NCBI GenBank assembly: GCA_019690055.1
Contig: JADGGF010000323.1
Span: 1-5,335 of the forward strand
Reading direction: 5' to 3'
Source of the DNA: Micromonosporaceae bacterium
GTDB lineage: Bacteria; Actinomycetota; Actinomycetes; Mycobacteriales; Micromonosporaceae
DNA: 5,335 nt
In this document: positions 1 to 4,489 of the stretch, piece by piece
How positions within the stretch are numbered: the first letter of the stretch is position 1
Layout of the letters: each line of letters opens with the position of its first letter
Made by a program: the position numbers and the translations under genes
The notes under the pieces: model-generated
The model's input: only the letters and a program-made list of their open reading frames with translations
The model's database searches: none
Told to the model about the DNA's origin: nothing

Positions 1-55
1 CGCCCCGCTCGCCCGCGCCGCACTGTTGCGCTGGTCGCCGTACTACCGCCGCTGA
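1..55 (+). CDS. 3' end of an unidentified protein (partial)
   Basis: An open frame enters from the left edge (codons from base 2) and ends at a TGA at 53-55. It gives 17 residues ending in LLRWSPYYRR. The codons have high G/C at the third position and the Arg/Tyr-rich end looks like a natural protein tail, but too little is present to name a family. It points toward the DUF2795 gene, so the two would be convergent with about 65 bases between them. A 14-base direct repeat spans the stop codon. This could be chance readthrough of GC-rich DNA. Confidence 0.3.
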   Translation, partial: APLARAALLRWSPYYRR

Positions 56-79
56 CCGTACAGCTGCCGCTGACCGTAC
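48..79. repeat. Short tandem direct repeat
   Basis: GCCGCTGACCGTAC occurs twice, at 48-61 and 66-79, a period of 18 bases. The first copy contains the TGA stop of the partial left-edge gene. It looks like a local slippage duplication just after a coding end. No function is apparent. Confidence 0.6.
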
Positions 80-120
80 GGCCGTCGCCCCACCCGGTCG
101 CGCCCGCTTGTCGGGGCCGG

Positions 121-534
121 TCAGAAGCGCTGGTCCACGGAGCGACCCAGGGCGGCCCAGGCGCGGGCCACCGTCTCGAAGGTCTCGTTCTCGGGCAGCC
201 GGCGCAGGTCCTCGAGGATGTCCTCCGGAGCCTTGGACTCGCGGGCGTTGCGCAGCAGGTCCTCCCGCTTCGCGGGGAACGTGGTGCGGGCCAGGTACCG
301 GCCGAACCGGGAGCGGGCCTCGATCTCCCGCGGCGTCATGACCAGCGGCACGTCCGAGCGGGAGATCTCGTCGGCCTCGGGCCGGGCCGTGACGTCGGGC
401 TCGCCCTCCATGGGCGGCTCCTGCTCCCGCCAGTCCTCGGCGCGCCCGCCCGGTGGCGATCCCTGCAGGTGTCCTTCGACACCGCGCTCGAGGTTCTCGT
501 CGAGGCGGGGCGGGTGCTTCCTGCTCTCGCTCAC
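121..534 (-). CDS. DUF2795 domain protein
   Basis: This encodes a 137-residue cytoplasmic protein of unknown function. The first 60 residues are hydrophilic, rich in Pro, Glu and Arg, and look disordered. From about residue 72 to 130 lies a DUF2795-type domain: FGRYLARTTFPAKREDLL, then a helical stretch with APEDILEDLRRLPENETFE and a final Ala-rich helix. The FPA motif followed by a charged helix and an RLP turn is the family hallmark. I chose the GTG at 534 (MSESRKHPP). The open frame continues to 591, but the extra residues (RRGLRGFRPPPTG) look like translated leader, and family members often begin shortly before such a Ser/Glu/Arg stretch. Only a weak GGAC-type ribosome site precedes 534. 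No membrane segment or signal peptide is seen. The gene points away from the tRNA-Lys gene and is outside the suspected island. The family role is not established. Confidence 0.8.
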   Translation of the reverse strand: MSESRKHPPRLDENLERGVEGHLQGSPPGGRAEDWREQEPPMEGEPDVTARPEADEISRSDVPLVMTPREIEARSRFGRYLARTTFPAKREDLLRNARESKAPEDILEDLRRLPENETFETVARAWAALGRSVDQRF

Positions 535-675
535 GCCGTCCACGCTACCCGTGGGCGGCGGCCGAAAACCCCGCAAACCGCGACGTACCACCAGCCGGCG
601 CGCCCGGTATGCCCGCGTATATCACAGTTAGGCGGTTCAGTGACCGGCGTCCGACTCGCCGGCCGGGGGTATTCG

Positions 676-706
676 TTGTGGATCTCGCCGCCGAGTGTGC
701 TACGGT
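676..706 (+). promoter_or_regulatory. Candidate promoter of tRNA-Lys
   Basis: TTGTGG (676-681) resembles a -35 box. TACGGT (701-706) fits the actinomycete TAnnnT -10 pattern and is preceded by TGC, an extended -10 element. The spacer of 19 bases is longer than ideal, so the extended -10 may matter more. Transcription would start near 712, about 12 bases before the mature tRNA, which fits a short 5' leader removed by RNase P. Confidence 0.4.
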
Positions 707-723
707 GTGTGCCGTTGCCGTGA

Positions 724-799
724 GCGCCGCTAGCTCAACTGGCAGAGCAGCGGACTCTTAATCCGCGGGTTCGGGGTTCGAGTCCCTGGCGGCGCACCA
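724..799 (+). tRNA. tRNA-Lys (anticodon CTT), with encoded CCA
   Basis: The full cloverleaf can be drawn by hand. The acceptor stem 724-730 pairs with 789-795 (7 of 7). The D stem is 733-736 with 745-748. The anticodon stem is 750-754 with 762-766 and its loop CTCTTAA holds CTT at 757-759, which reads AAG (Lys). The T stem is 772-776 with 784-788 (one G-T pair) around the loop TTCGAGT. The discriminator is A796 and the 3' CCA is encoded at 797-799. All stems are intact, so the gene should be functional. Its 3' half, from the anticodon loop to the T loop, is repeated at 2244-2275 and appears to have been the insertion target of a mobile element whose integrase remnant follows directly. Confidence 0.97.
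755..786 (+). repeat. att-like repeat, tRNA copy
   Basis: This segment of tRNA-Lys, from the anticodon loop to the start of the 3' T-stem strand, matches 2244-2275 at 29 of 32 bases in the same orientation. The mismatches are at 758, 770 and 776. Similarity stops sharply on both sides (754 and 787). Tyrosine-recombinase elements of actinomycetes commonly recombine within the 3' half of a tRNA gene, and an integrase remnant lies directly next to this copy. I therefore interpret it as one end of an integrated element. Confidence 0.75.
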
Positions 800-802
800 C
801 AC

Positions 803-835
803 GCGACCTCGGCAGTTTGGCGAGGTCGCTTTTCT
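803..835 (+). terminator. Intrinsic terminator of tRNA-Lys
   Basis: A perfect 9-bp stem pairs GCGACCTCG (803-811) with CGAGGTCGC (821-829) around a 9-base loop. It is followed at once by TTTTCT (830-835). It begins four bases after the encoded CCA. This is a classical rho-independent terminator, unusually clean for such GC-rich DNA. The integrase-remnant stop codon on the opposite strand (834-836) touches its T tract, so in the island model the terminator belongs to the element side of the junction. Confidence 0.9.
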
Positions 836-1045
836 ATTGGTGGCGCCCGCCGCCCGCTGACAGCAGCCGCGTCGTAGGGTCTCGTATCGCTGGCTCGCCG
901 TCCTCCTCGCCCATCAGCGCCCCGTCGACCTCCTCGGCCGCCAACCGCTGCATAACGTGATCACATGCCCATAGATGCTCATGATCACTGCGATCGGTGA
1001 GTGACCGAGCACGTCCATCACAGTGCGCTCCACGAAGCTGCTCAC
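834..1045 (-). pseudogene. Decayed tyrosine recombinase (phage/ICE-type integrase), C-terminal remnant
   Basis: Reading the minus strand from about 1030 to 962 gives ERTVMDVLGHSPIAVIMSIY followed by GHV. This matches the catalytic C-terminus of tyrosine integrases: the LGHS box with its conserved His at 1001-1003, and the nucleophile Tyr at 971-973 in the YGHV box. The expected tail is in another frame: MQRLAAEEVDGALMGEE from 953, ending at a TAG at 834-836. A single-base frameshift therefore lies between 953 and 962. The upstream H-x-L-R-H box and the core-binding domain are absent, because the SDR gene begins about 50 bases further on. Between 1030 and about 1093 the frame of the tail is open with high G/C at third positions (VGNLSKILAQLREQL). 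This may be more of the same protein after a second shift, or something unrelated. The remnant cannot be active. Its 3' end next to the tRNA is the usual arrangement for tRNA-integrating elements. Confidence 0.8.
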
Positions 1046-1093
1046 GCAGCTGGGCGAGGATCTTCGACAGGTTGCCGACGGCGACGCGGCCGG

Positions 1094-1897
1094 TCAGCCG
1101 TTGCTGTCACGTCGCTTCTCGGGTAGTGCCGGTTCGCGGCCGAGTGCTCCGCGTCCGCCGTCGACGGGGATCACCGCGCCTGTGACGAAACTGGCATCGT
1201 CCGAGAGGAGGTAGACGATGGTGGCGGCGGCCTCGTCCGGTTCGCCCACTCTGTCCAGAGCGTGCAGGTGCTCGATCGCCCGTGCCCACTGCTGGCCGGC
1301 CTGTGGGTCAAGTCGTTCGACGTCGGAGCGGTAGCGCTCGACGGCGATCGTGCCCAACGCGACGGCGTTGGCGCGGATCCCGTATGGCCCGTAGTCGACG
1401 GCGACAGCACGGGTGAGCCCTTCGATGGCGGCCTTAGCCGTCGCGTATGCCAGGCAACCGGGAACGGGACGCGTTGATTGGTGTGATGACACGTTGACGA
1501 TCGCTCCGGGCGTCCCGGCGGCGAGGAACTCCCGCACGGCCGCTGCACATCCAGCCACCGCCGTGTCGACGTTGAGCCGAATGGACTCCAGCACCGTTGG
1601 CAAGTCAGCTTCGTGCAGCGTCACGTCGCGAAAGATGGCGGCGTTGTTCACCCAGCCGGCCAGTGGTGCGCGTCTCCGTGCGCGCTCTATCGCCACTGCA
1701 GTGACGGATTCGGATGCAGCGTCACCGAGCACTGGCTCGATCCGCTCGGCGGCTGGATGATGCTCGACCCAGGCCAGCGCCGCCGGATCGAATTCGATCA
1801 CGACCACGTGACCGTTGCCCGCAACCAACCGCTCCACGACGGCTCGGCCCACTCCGCGGCCGCCGCCTGTCACCACGTACGACGATGGCACCCTCAC
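1094..1897 (-). CDS. Classical SDR-family NAD(P)-dependent oxidoreductase
   Basis: The product is 267 residues, close to the usual 250 for classical short-chain dehydrogenases. It has every landmark: TGGGRGVG cofactor loop (10-17), an acidic residue after the second strand (E35 in VVVIEFD, which favours NAD over NADP), NNAA (84-87), catalytic N109, S138 (IVNVSSHQ), Y151 and K155 (YATAKAA), and the C-terminal DRVGEPDEAAATIVYLLSDD and VTGAVIPVDGG. It should be a soluble enzyme reducing a carbonyl or oxidising an alcohol; the substrate cannot be told. The start is GTG at 1897 with a poor, close AGG; a GTG two codons later is an alternative, but its purine-rich stretch lies too near. The gene sits between the two att-like repeats, so it may be cargo. 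A 24-bp inverted repeat lies 22 bases upstream. No partner gene adjoins it. Confidence 0.93.
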   Translation of the reverse strand: MRVPSSYVVTGGGRGVGRAVVERLVAGNGHVVVIEFDPAALAWVEHHPAAERIEPVLGDAASESVTAVAIERARRRAPLAGWVNNAAIFRDVTLHEADLPTVLESIRLNVDTAVAGCAAAVREFLAAGTPGAIVNVSSHQSTRPVPGCLAYATAKAAIEGLTRAVAVDYGPYGIRANAVALGTIAVERYRSDVERLDPQAGQQWARAIEHLHALDRVGEPDEAAATIVYLLSDDASFVTGAVIPVDGGRGALGREPALPEKRRDSNG

Positions 1898-1918
1898 CTA
1901 CCTGACATCTATTGATTC

Positions 1919-1942
1919 ACGTATCGCATTGGGTAGATACGT
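1919..1942 (-). promoter_or_regulatory. Inverted repeat, candidate operator of the SDR gene
   Basis: ACGTATC (1919-1925) and GATACGT (1936-1942) are perfect 7-bp arms around a 10-base spacer. The dyad begins 22 bases before the GTG start of the SDR gene, where a repressor would block transcription. The size and symmetry fit a dimeric regulator such as a TetR- or GntR-type protein, but no such gene is in the window. I could not find a convincing -35/-10 pair to anchor it. Confidence 0.5.
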
Positions 1943-1985
1943 CGTCCGCTGCTGTTGTCCCGGATGCATTGGCTCGGCATGAGGC

Positions 1986-2093
1986 TCATCCTCGACCTCG
2001 CCACCAACCAACATCAGACCAGCATTCACGGTTCCTGGAAAGCCTAGCGACAAGCAGTCGCGGACACCGTGGATGCTGGGCGAATTTGTACAT
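1986..2093 (-). CDS. Possible small ORF with a strong ribosome binding site
   Basis: An ATG at 2093-2091 is preceded by GAGGAG (2105-2100) at a 6-base spacing, the best Shine-Dalgarno match on the minus strand here. It opens 35 codons (MYKFAQHPRC ... VGWWRGRG) ending at a TGA at 1986-1988. The peptide is basic and Arg/Trp-rich, with no recognised family. It is upstream of the SDR gene on the same strand, with about 90 bases between. Third-position base use is mixed, so it could be a leader peptide, the front of a broken gene from the lost element, or chance. Confidence 0.25.
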   Translation of the reverse strand: MYKFAQHPRCPRLLVARLSRNRECWSDVGWWRGRG

Positions 2094-2124
2094 CTGACGC
2101 TCCTCGGGACACGCCGCGAGCGAG

Positions 2125-2156
2125 CGTCACCGCCCTCCGAGACAGCAGCGGTGACG
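2125..2156. other. 9-bp hairpin without a T tract
   Basis: CGTCACCGC (2125-2133) pairs perfectly with GCGGTGACG (2148-2156) around a 14-base loop. Neither flank has a run of T or A, so it is not a standard intrinsic terminator. It lies within the suspected island end, about 90 bases before the distal att-like repeat. It might be a recombination accessory site, a U-less terminator or a leftover of the element. Confidence 0.45.
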
Positions 2157-2243
2157 GCAACCGAGCCGTCGCGCTCAACCTCGGCTACTGACGGTCAGCC
2201 CGCTGACCTGGGTGAGCGCGTCTGACCACGGCGCTGGCTGATC

Positions 2244-2275
2244 CTCGTAATCCGCGGGCTCGGGCTTCGAGTCCC
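2244..2275 (+). repeat. att-like repeat, distal degraded copy of the tRNA-Lys 3' segment
   Basis: This matches 755-786 at 29 of 32 bases in direct orientation, offset 1489. The differences at 2247 (anticodon), 2259 and 2265 are not those of a working tRNA: the change at 2265 would break the last pair of the T stem. No D arm or acceptor stem lies upstream, so it is not a second tRNA gene. It is best read as the far attachment-site end of the element that inserted at tRNA-Lys, drifting without selection. Confidence 0.75.
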
Positions 2276-2397
2276 AGCGTCGGGGAGCTACCATTCGGCC
2301 AGCACGTCGTCCGCGGTGGGGTCGGTCCCGCCAACCCGGCGGGTGGGCAAGCACGACCGGACAGGGTCACGGTGATCGCCTTGTAGTGTGTGAGCAC

Positions 2398-3306
2398 ATG
2401 AGGAAGATCCTGCAGCGATCCCTCGGCGGGCCCGAGGTACTCGAGTATGTCGAGGCGGACCGGCCGGTTCCCGGGCCGACCGAGATCCTGGTGGAGGTGC
2501 GGGCGGCCGGCGTCAACCCTGTCGACTGGAAGGTGCGCACCAGCGGCAGTTTCCTCGGTACCCCACCGTTCACGGTGGGCTGGGAGTTGGCCGGCGTCGT
2601 TGCTGCGGTCGGAGCCGGAGTCACCCGATTCGAGGTCGGCGACGCGGTGTTCGGCATGCCGAAGTTTCCCCGCGAGGCGGCCGCGTACGCCGAGTTCGTG
2701 ACCGGACCCGCGCGTCACTTCGCCCACCAGCCACCCGAGTTGACCGCCGAAGAGGCGGGCGGGTTGGCCTTGGCCGGGCTGACCGCCTGGCAGGTGCTGG
2801 TCGAGACCGCTGACATACAGCCGGGTCAACGGGTGCTCATCCCGGCAGCCGCCGGCGGTGTCGGCCATCTCGCTGTGCAGATCGCCAAGGCGCGCGGCGC
2901 TTACGTCATCGGAACGGCCAGCGCACCCAAGCACGAGTTCGTGCGCGGACTCGGCGCCGACGAGGTCATCGATCACTACACCGATGACCCCGGCGACGTC
3001 GTGCGGGACATCGACCTGGCGATCGCGACGGTGGCGGGGCAGGTGCCGGCACTGCGCCGTACCCTGCGGCCGGGCGGAACTATCATCGCGCTCAACAGCG
3101 CCGACGCGCAGGAGGTTGTCGCGGCCGGTGGCCGGTTCCTGCTGGCCGAGCCGGACCGCGCCGGCCTCGAGGCGCTGGTCCAGCTTGTGCAGGCCGGCAA
3201 GCTGCGGGTCCACGTCGAGCGGGTCTTCCCGCTGGCCGAGGCCGCCGCCGCGCATCGGATGAGTGAGACCGGCCGTACCACCGGCAAAATCGTCCTGAGG
3301 CCCTGA
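2398..3306 (+). CDS. Zinc-free MDR-family NADP-dependent oxidoreductase (quinone oxidoreductase type)
   Basis: The 302-residue product is a medium-chain dehydrogenase/reductase of the quinone oxidoreductase branch. It has the N-terminal GroES-like domain opening with MRKILQRSLGGPEVLEYVEA, then AAGVNPVDWKVR (about 36-47) and GWELAGVVAAVG (61-72). A Rossmann domain follows with IPAAAGGVGHLAVQIAKARG (148-167), GADEVIDH and RPGGTIIALN. The end, HRMSETGRTTGKIVLRP, is typical. Structural-zinc cysteines are absent, as expected for this branch. Such enzymes reduce quinones or enones with NADPH; the actual substrate is unknown. The ATG at 2398 matches the family start. An in-frame GTG at 2386 would add four residues but has no ribosome site. 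TAGTGT (2384-2389) could be a -10 box placing the transcript start at or near the ATG, so the mRNA may be leaderless. It lies just outside the att-like repeat and stands alone. Confidence 0.93.
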   Translation: MRKILQRSLGGPEVLEYVEADRPVPGPTEILVEVRAAGVNPVDWKVRTSGSFLGTPPFTVGWELAGVVAAVGAGVTRFEVGDAVFGMPKFPREAAAYAEFVTGPARHFAHQPPELTAEEAGGLALAGLTAWQVLVETADIQPGQRVLIPAAAGGVGHLAVQIAKARGAYVIGTASAPKHEFVRGLGADEVIDHYTDDPGDVVRDIDLAIATVAGQVPALRRTLRPGGTIIALNSADAQEVVAAGGRFLLAEPDRAGLEALVQLVQAGKLRVHVERVFPLAEAAAAHRMSETGRTTGKIVLRP

Positions 3307-3664
3307 CGCCTGGACACGGTCACCGGCCCGGCCGCGCTGGCGGAAGTCGCCGCGTGAGTCTCGCTACCGTGAGCGTCGCTTTATCGACCCCGCCGTCGGC
3401 CGGGCGGGCGGCAGTGTTCGTGGTCGATACCGGCCCCGACGCCGCCCGACAGCACGTGTGGCCTGAACCCACTCCCCGCCGAGACGGCGACCCTGGGCAG
3501 GTCCGCGGACAGGCCCGCCCAGCAATAGTCCTAAGTGGACGGAGTTCTGGTCGCCTCTTGTCGATGTATGGACAGGCGATAGTCGACCGCGGTGTCGGCG
3601 ACAGCGAAGAGCCCTGACCTCCCGAGTTCCCGACGATCTCACCGCATCGTGTTCTCGACTGCCC
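3307..3664. other. Gene-free spacer between the MDR and NmrA-like genes
   Basis: Open frames on both strands here give Arg/Pro/Ser-rich products without any family pattern, so I see no gene. The half nearest the NmrA-like gene (about 3525-3664) is noticeably less GC-rich. It contains GCGATAGT at 3576-3583, identical to the left edge of the operator dyad at 3684-3691, and ATAGTC near 3527. These are possibly additional half-sites for the same regulator. No good terminator follows the MDR gene. Confidence 0.5.
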
Positions 3665-3691
3665 TTGACTCATATGGCAACATGCGATAGT
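3665..3691 (+). promoter_or_regulatory. Candidate promoter of the NmrA-like gene
   Basis: TTGACT (3665-3670) is five of six matches to the -35 consensus. GATAGT (3686-3691), preceded by TGC as an extended -10, is the likely -10 box at a 15-base spacing. TAGTGC two bases later would give 17. The -10 lies inside the left arm of the inverted repeat, so a bound regulator would block RNA polymerase. This is a sigma-70-like promoter, stronger-looking than others in the window. Confidence 0.55.
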
Positions 3692-3707
3692 GCAATCTGC
3701 ACTATCG
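3685..3707. promoter_or_regulatory. Perfect dyad operator at the NmrA-like promoter
   Basis: CGATAGTGCA (3685-3694) and TGCACTATCG (3698-3707) are perfect 10-bp inverted arms with only ATC between them, 23 bases in all. The dyad overlaps the -10 box and ends 21 bases before the GTG start. The symmetry fits a dimeric winged-helix repressor, and the convergent PadR-family gene at 4490-5092 is the obvious candidate. That link is inference. Because the arms nearly touch, a transcript hairpin is less likely than a DNA-binding site. Confidence 0.75.
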
Positions 3708-3728
3708 ACCAGAGGAGAGGGGAGCGGA

Positions 3729-4361
3729 GTGAGACTGTTCGTTGTCGGGTCGAGCGGCCGCACCGGGCGGCTTGTGGTCCAGCAGGCGCTGGAGCGTGGT
3801 CATCGTGTTACGGCGTTTACAAGGCGCCCCGAGGCCGTCACGATCACCCATCCACGCCTTGACGTGGTACGTGGCGATGGACTGGTCGCCGACGACCTCG
3901 CTGGGATCACCGGTCACGACGCGGTCATCTCGATCGTCGCGGCACCTGACCTGAAGCCGACGACGCTCGCGGAGCGGGTGACCCGCAACCTCGTGCAGGT
4001 GATGAGCGAAACGGGCGTGCGCCGACTCGTCGTCACCAGCAGCCACGCGCTGGTCGCCACGAAACCGCGCCTGGCGCTCGCGGTGGTGCGCTGGGTCCTG
4101 CGCCATGCGTACGCGGATGCCCGCAACATGGAGCGGGTCGTACGCGAGTCGGGGCTGGACTGGCGGATCGTGCGCGCCAACCGCCTGGTCGACAAGCCGG
4201 CCGTGGGGTCGGTTGTGCGGATGCCGGACGGCCACGACTTCGCAGGCGGAGCCAACGAGCTGACCCGCGCGGACCTCGCCGCGACAATCCTCGATGTCGT
4301 TGCCGACGACTCGCTCGCCCGGCAAGCGATCGAGGTCACCGGCGCTCGGCGCCGAACCTGA
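3729..4361 (+). CDS. NmrA-like / SDR-a5 NAD(P)-binding oxidoreductase
   Basis: This is a 210-residue extended-SDR-like protein of the NAD(P)H-binding family (PF13460 type). It begins MRLFVVGSSGRTGRLVV with the GxxGxxG cofactor loop at 7-13. An Arg pair follows the second strand (TRRP, 31-34), which suggests NADP. GDGLVADDLAGITGHDAVIS (49-68) and VRRLVVTSSHALV (98-110) are the usual next strands. The second half has ARNMERVVRESGLDWRIVRA (131-150) and the closing ELTRADLAATILDVVADD. There is no Tyr-x3-Lys pair, as in many relatives, some of which reduce flavins or quinones or only sense redox state. The GTG at 3729 is chosen because GGGGAG (3719-3724) sits 4 bases before it and the first strand starts directly after. 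The open frame extends to 3690, but that lies inside the operator. It is convergent with the PadR gene and probably controlled at the dyad. Confidence 0.9.
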   Translation: MRLFVVGSSGRTGRLVVQQALERGHRVTAFTRRPEAVTITHPRLDVVRGDGLVADDLAGITGHDAVISIVAAPDLKPTTLAERVTRNLVQVMSETGVRRLVVTSSHALVATKPRLALAVVRWVLRHAYADARNMERVVRESGLDWRIVRANRLVDKPAVGSVVRMPDGHDFAGGANELTRADLAATILDVVADDSLARQAIEVTGARRRT

Positions 4362-4430
4362 CCGTCTGGACTGACGACCCTCGAATCGCGCAGGCACGGA
4401 TCCTCGGCGTGCGGAACCTGTTCATCATCC

Positions 4431-4448
4431 CGCTGGGGCGCGCCAGCG
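4431..4448. terminator. Weak hairpin between convergent genes
   Basis: CGCTGG (4431-4436) pairs with CCAGCG (4443-4448) around a 6-base loop. It lies between the stops of the NmrA-like gene (4361) and the convergent PadR gene (4490), where a bidirectional terminator is expected. There is no T tract on either side and the stem is short, so it is only a candidate. Confidence 0.3.
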
Positions 4449-4489
4449 TCGACGGACTCGGGAGGCCCGCTTTCCTTCACCCAGGAACC

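Larger units (their letters stand above)
1898..2397. other. Gene-poor stretch holding the distal end of the island remnant
   Basis: No convincing gene of normal length lies here. It contains the SDR inverted repeat (1919-1942), a possible 35-codon ORF, a 9-bp hairpin (2125-2156), the second att-like repeat (2244-2275) and a 6-bp hairpin (CCCGCC 2327-2332 with GGCGGG 2338-2343, no T tract). The part near 1910-2100 looks more AT-rich than its surroundings, which fits foreign debris. Short open tails exist on both strands (plus strand ending near 2190, minus strand ending at 2288), but none is recognisable. Confidence 0.5.

Noticed and set aside
2244..2275. A second, complete tRNA gene at the distal repeat
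   Set aside because: Only the anticodon-to-T-loop part is present. No D arm or acceptor stem precedes it, and a T-stem pair is broken.
2288..2390. Minus-strand open tail ending ADDVLAEW at 2288-2290
   Set aside because: It has about 30 codons, overlaps the MDR promoter, and has no start or recognisable family. It could be debris but is not supportable as a gene.
2185..3255. Long minus-strand open frame opposite the MDR gene
   Set aside because: It is antisense to a clear MDR enzyme whose family motifs fix the plus-strand frame. Its product has no recognisable domain and is an artefact of GC-rich codon use.
3320..3763. Possible genes in the 3307-3664 spacer on either strand
   Set aside because: Products are low-complexity Arg/Pro/Ser sequences, start codons lack ribosome sites, and one frame runs through the operator and promoter of the next gene.
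4461..4478. CGGG-AGG-CCCG plus T-rich stretch as a terminator
   Set aside because: The 4-bp stem with a 3-base loop and an interrupted T run is too weak to call.
3702..4480. Minus-strand open frames opposite the NmrA-like gene
   Set aside because: They are shadows of a gene with clear Rossmann motifs, promoter and ribosome site on the plus strand.
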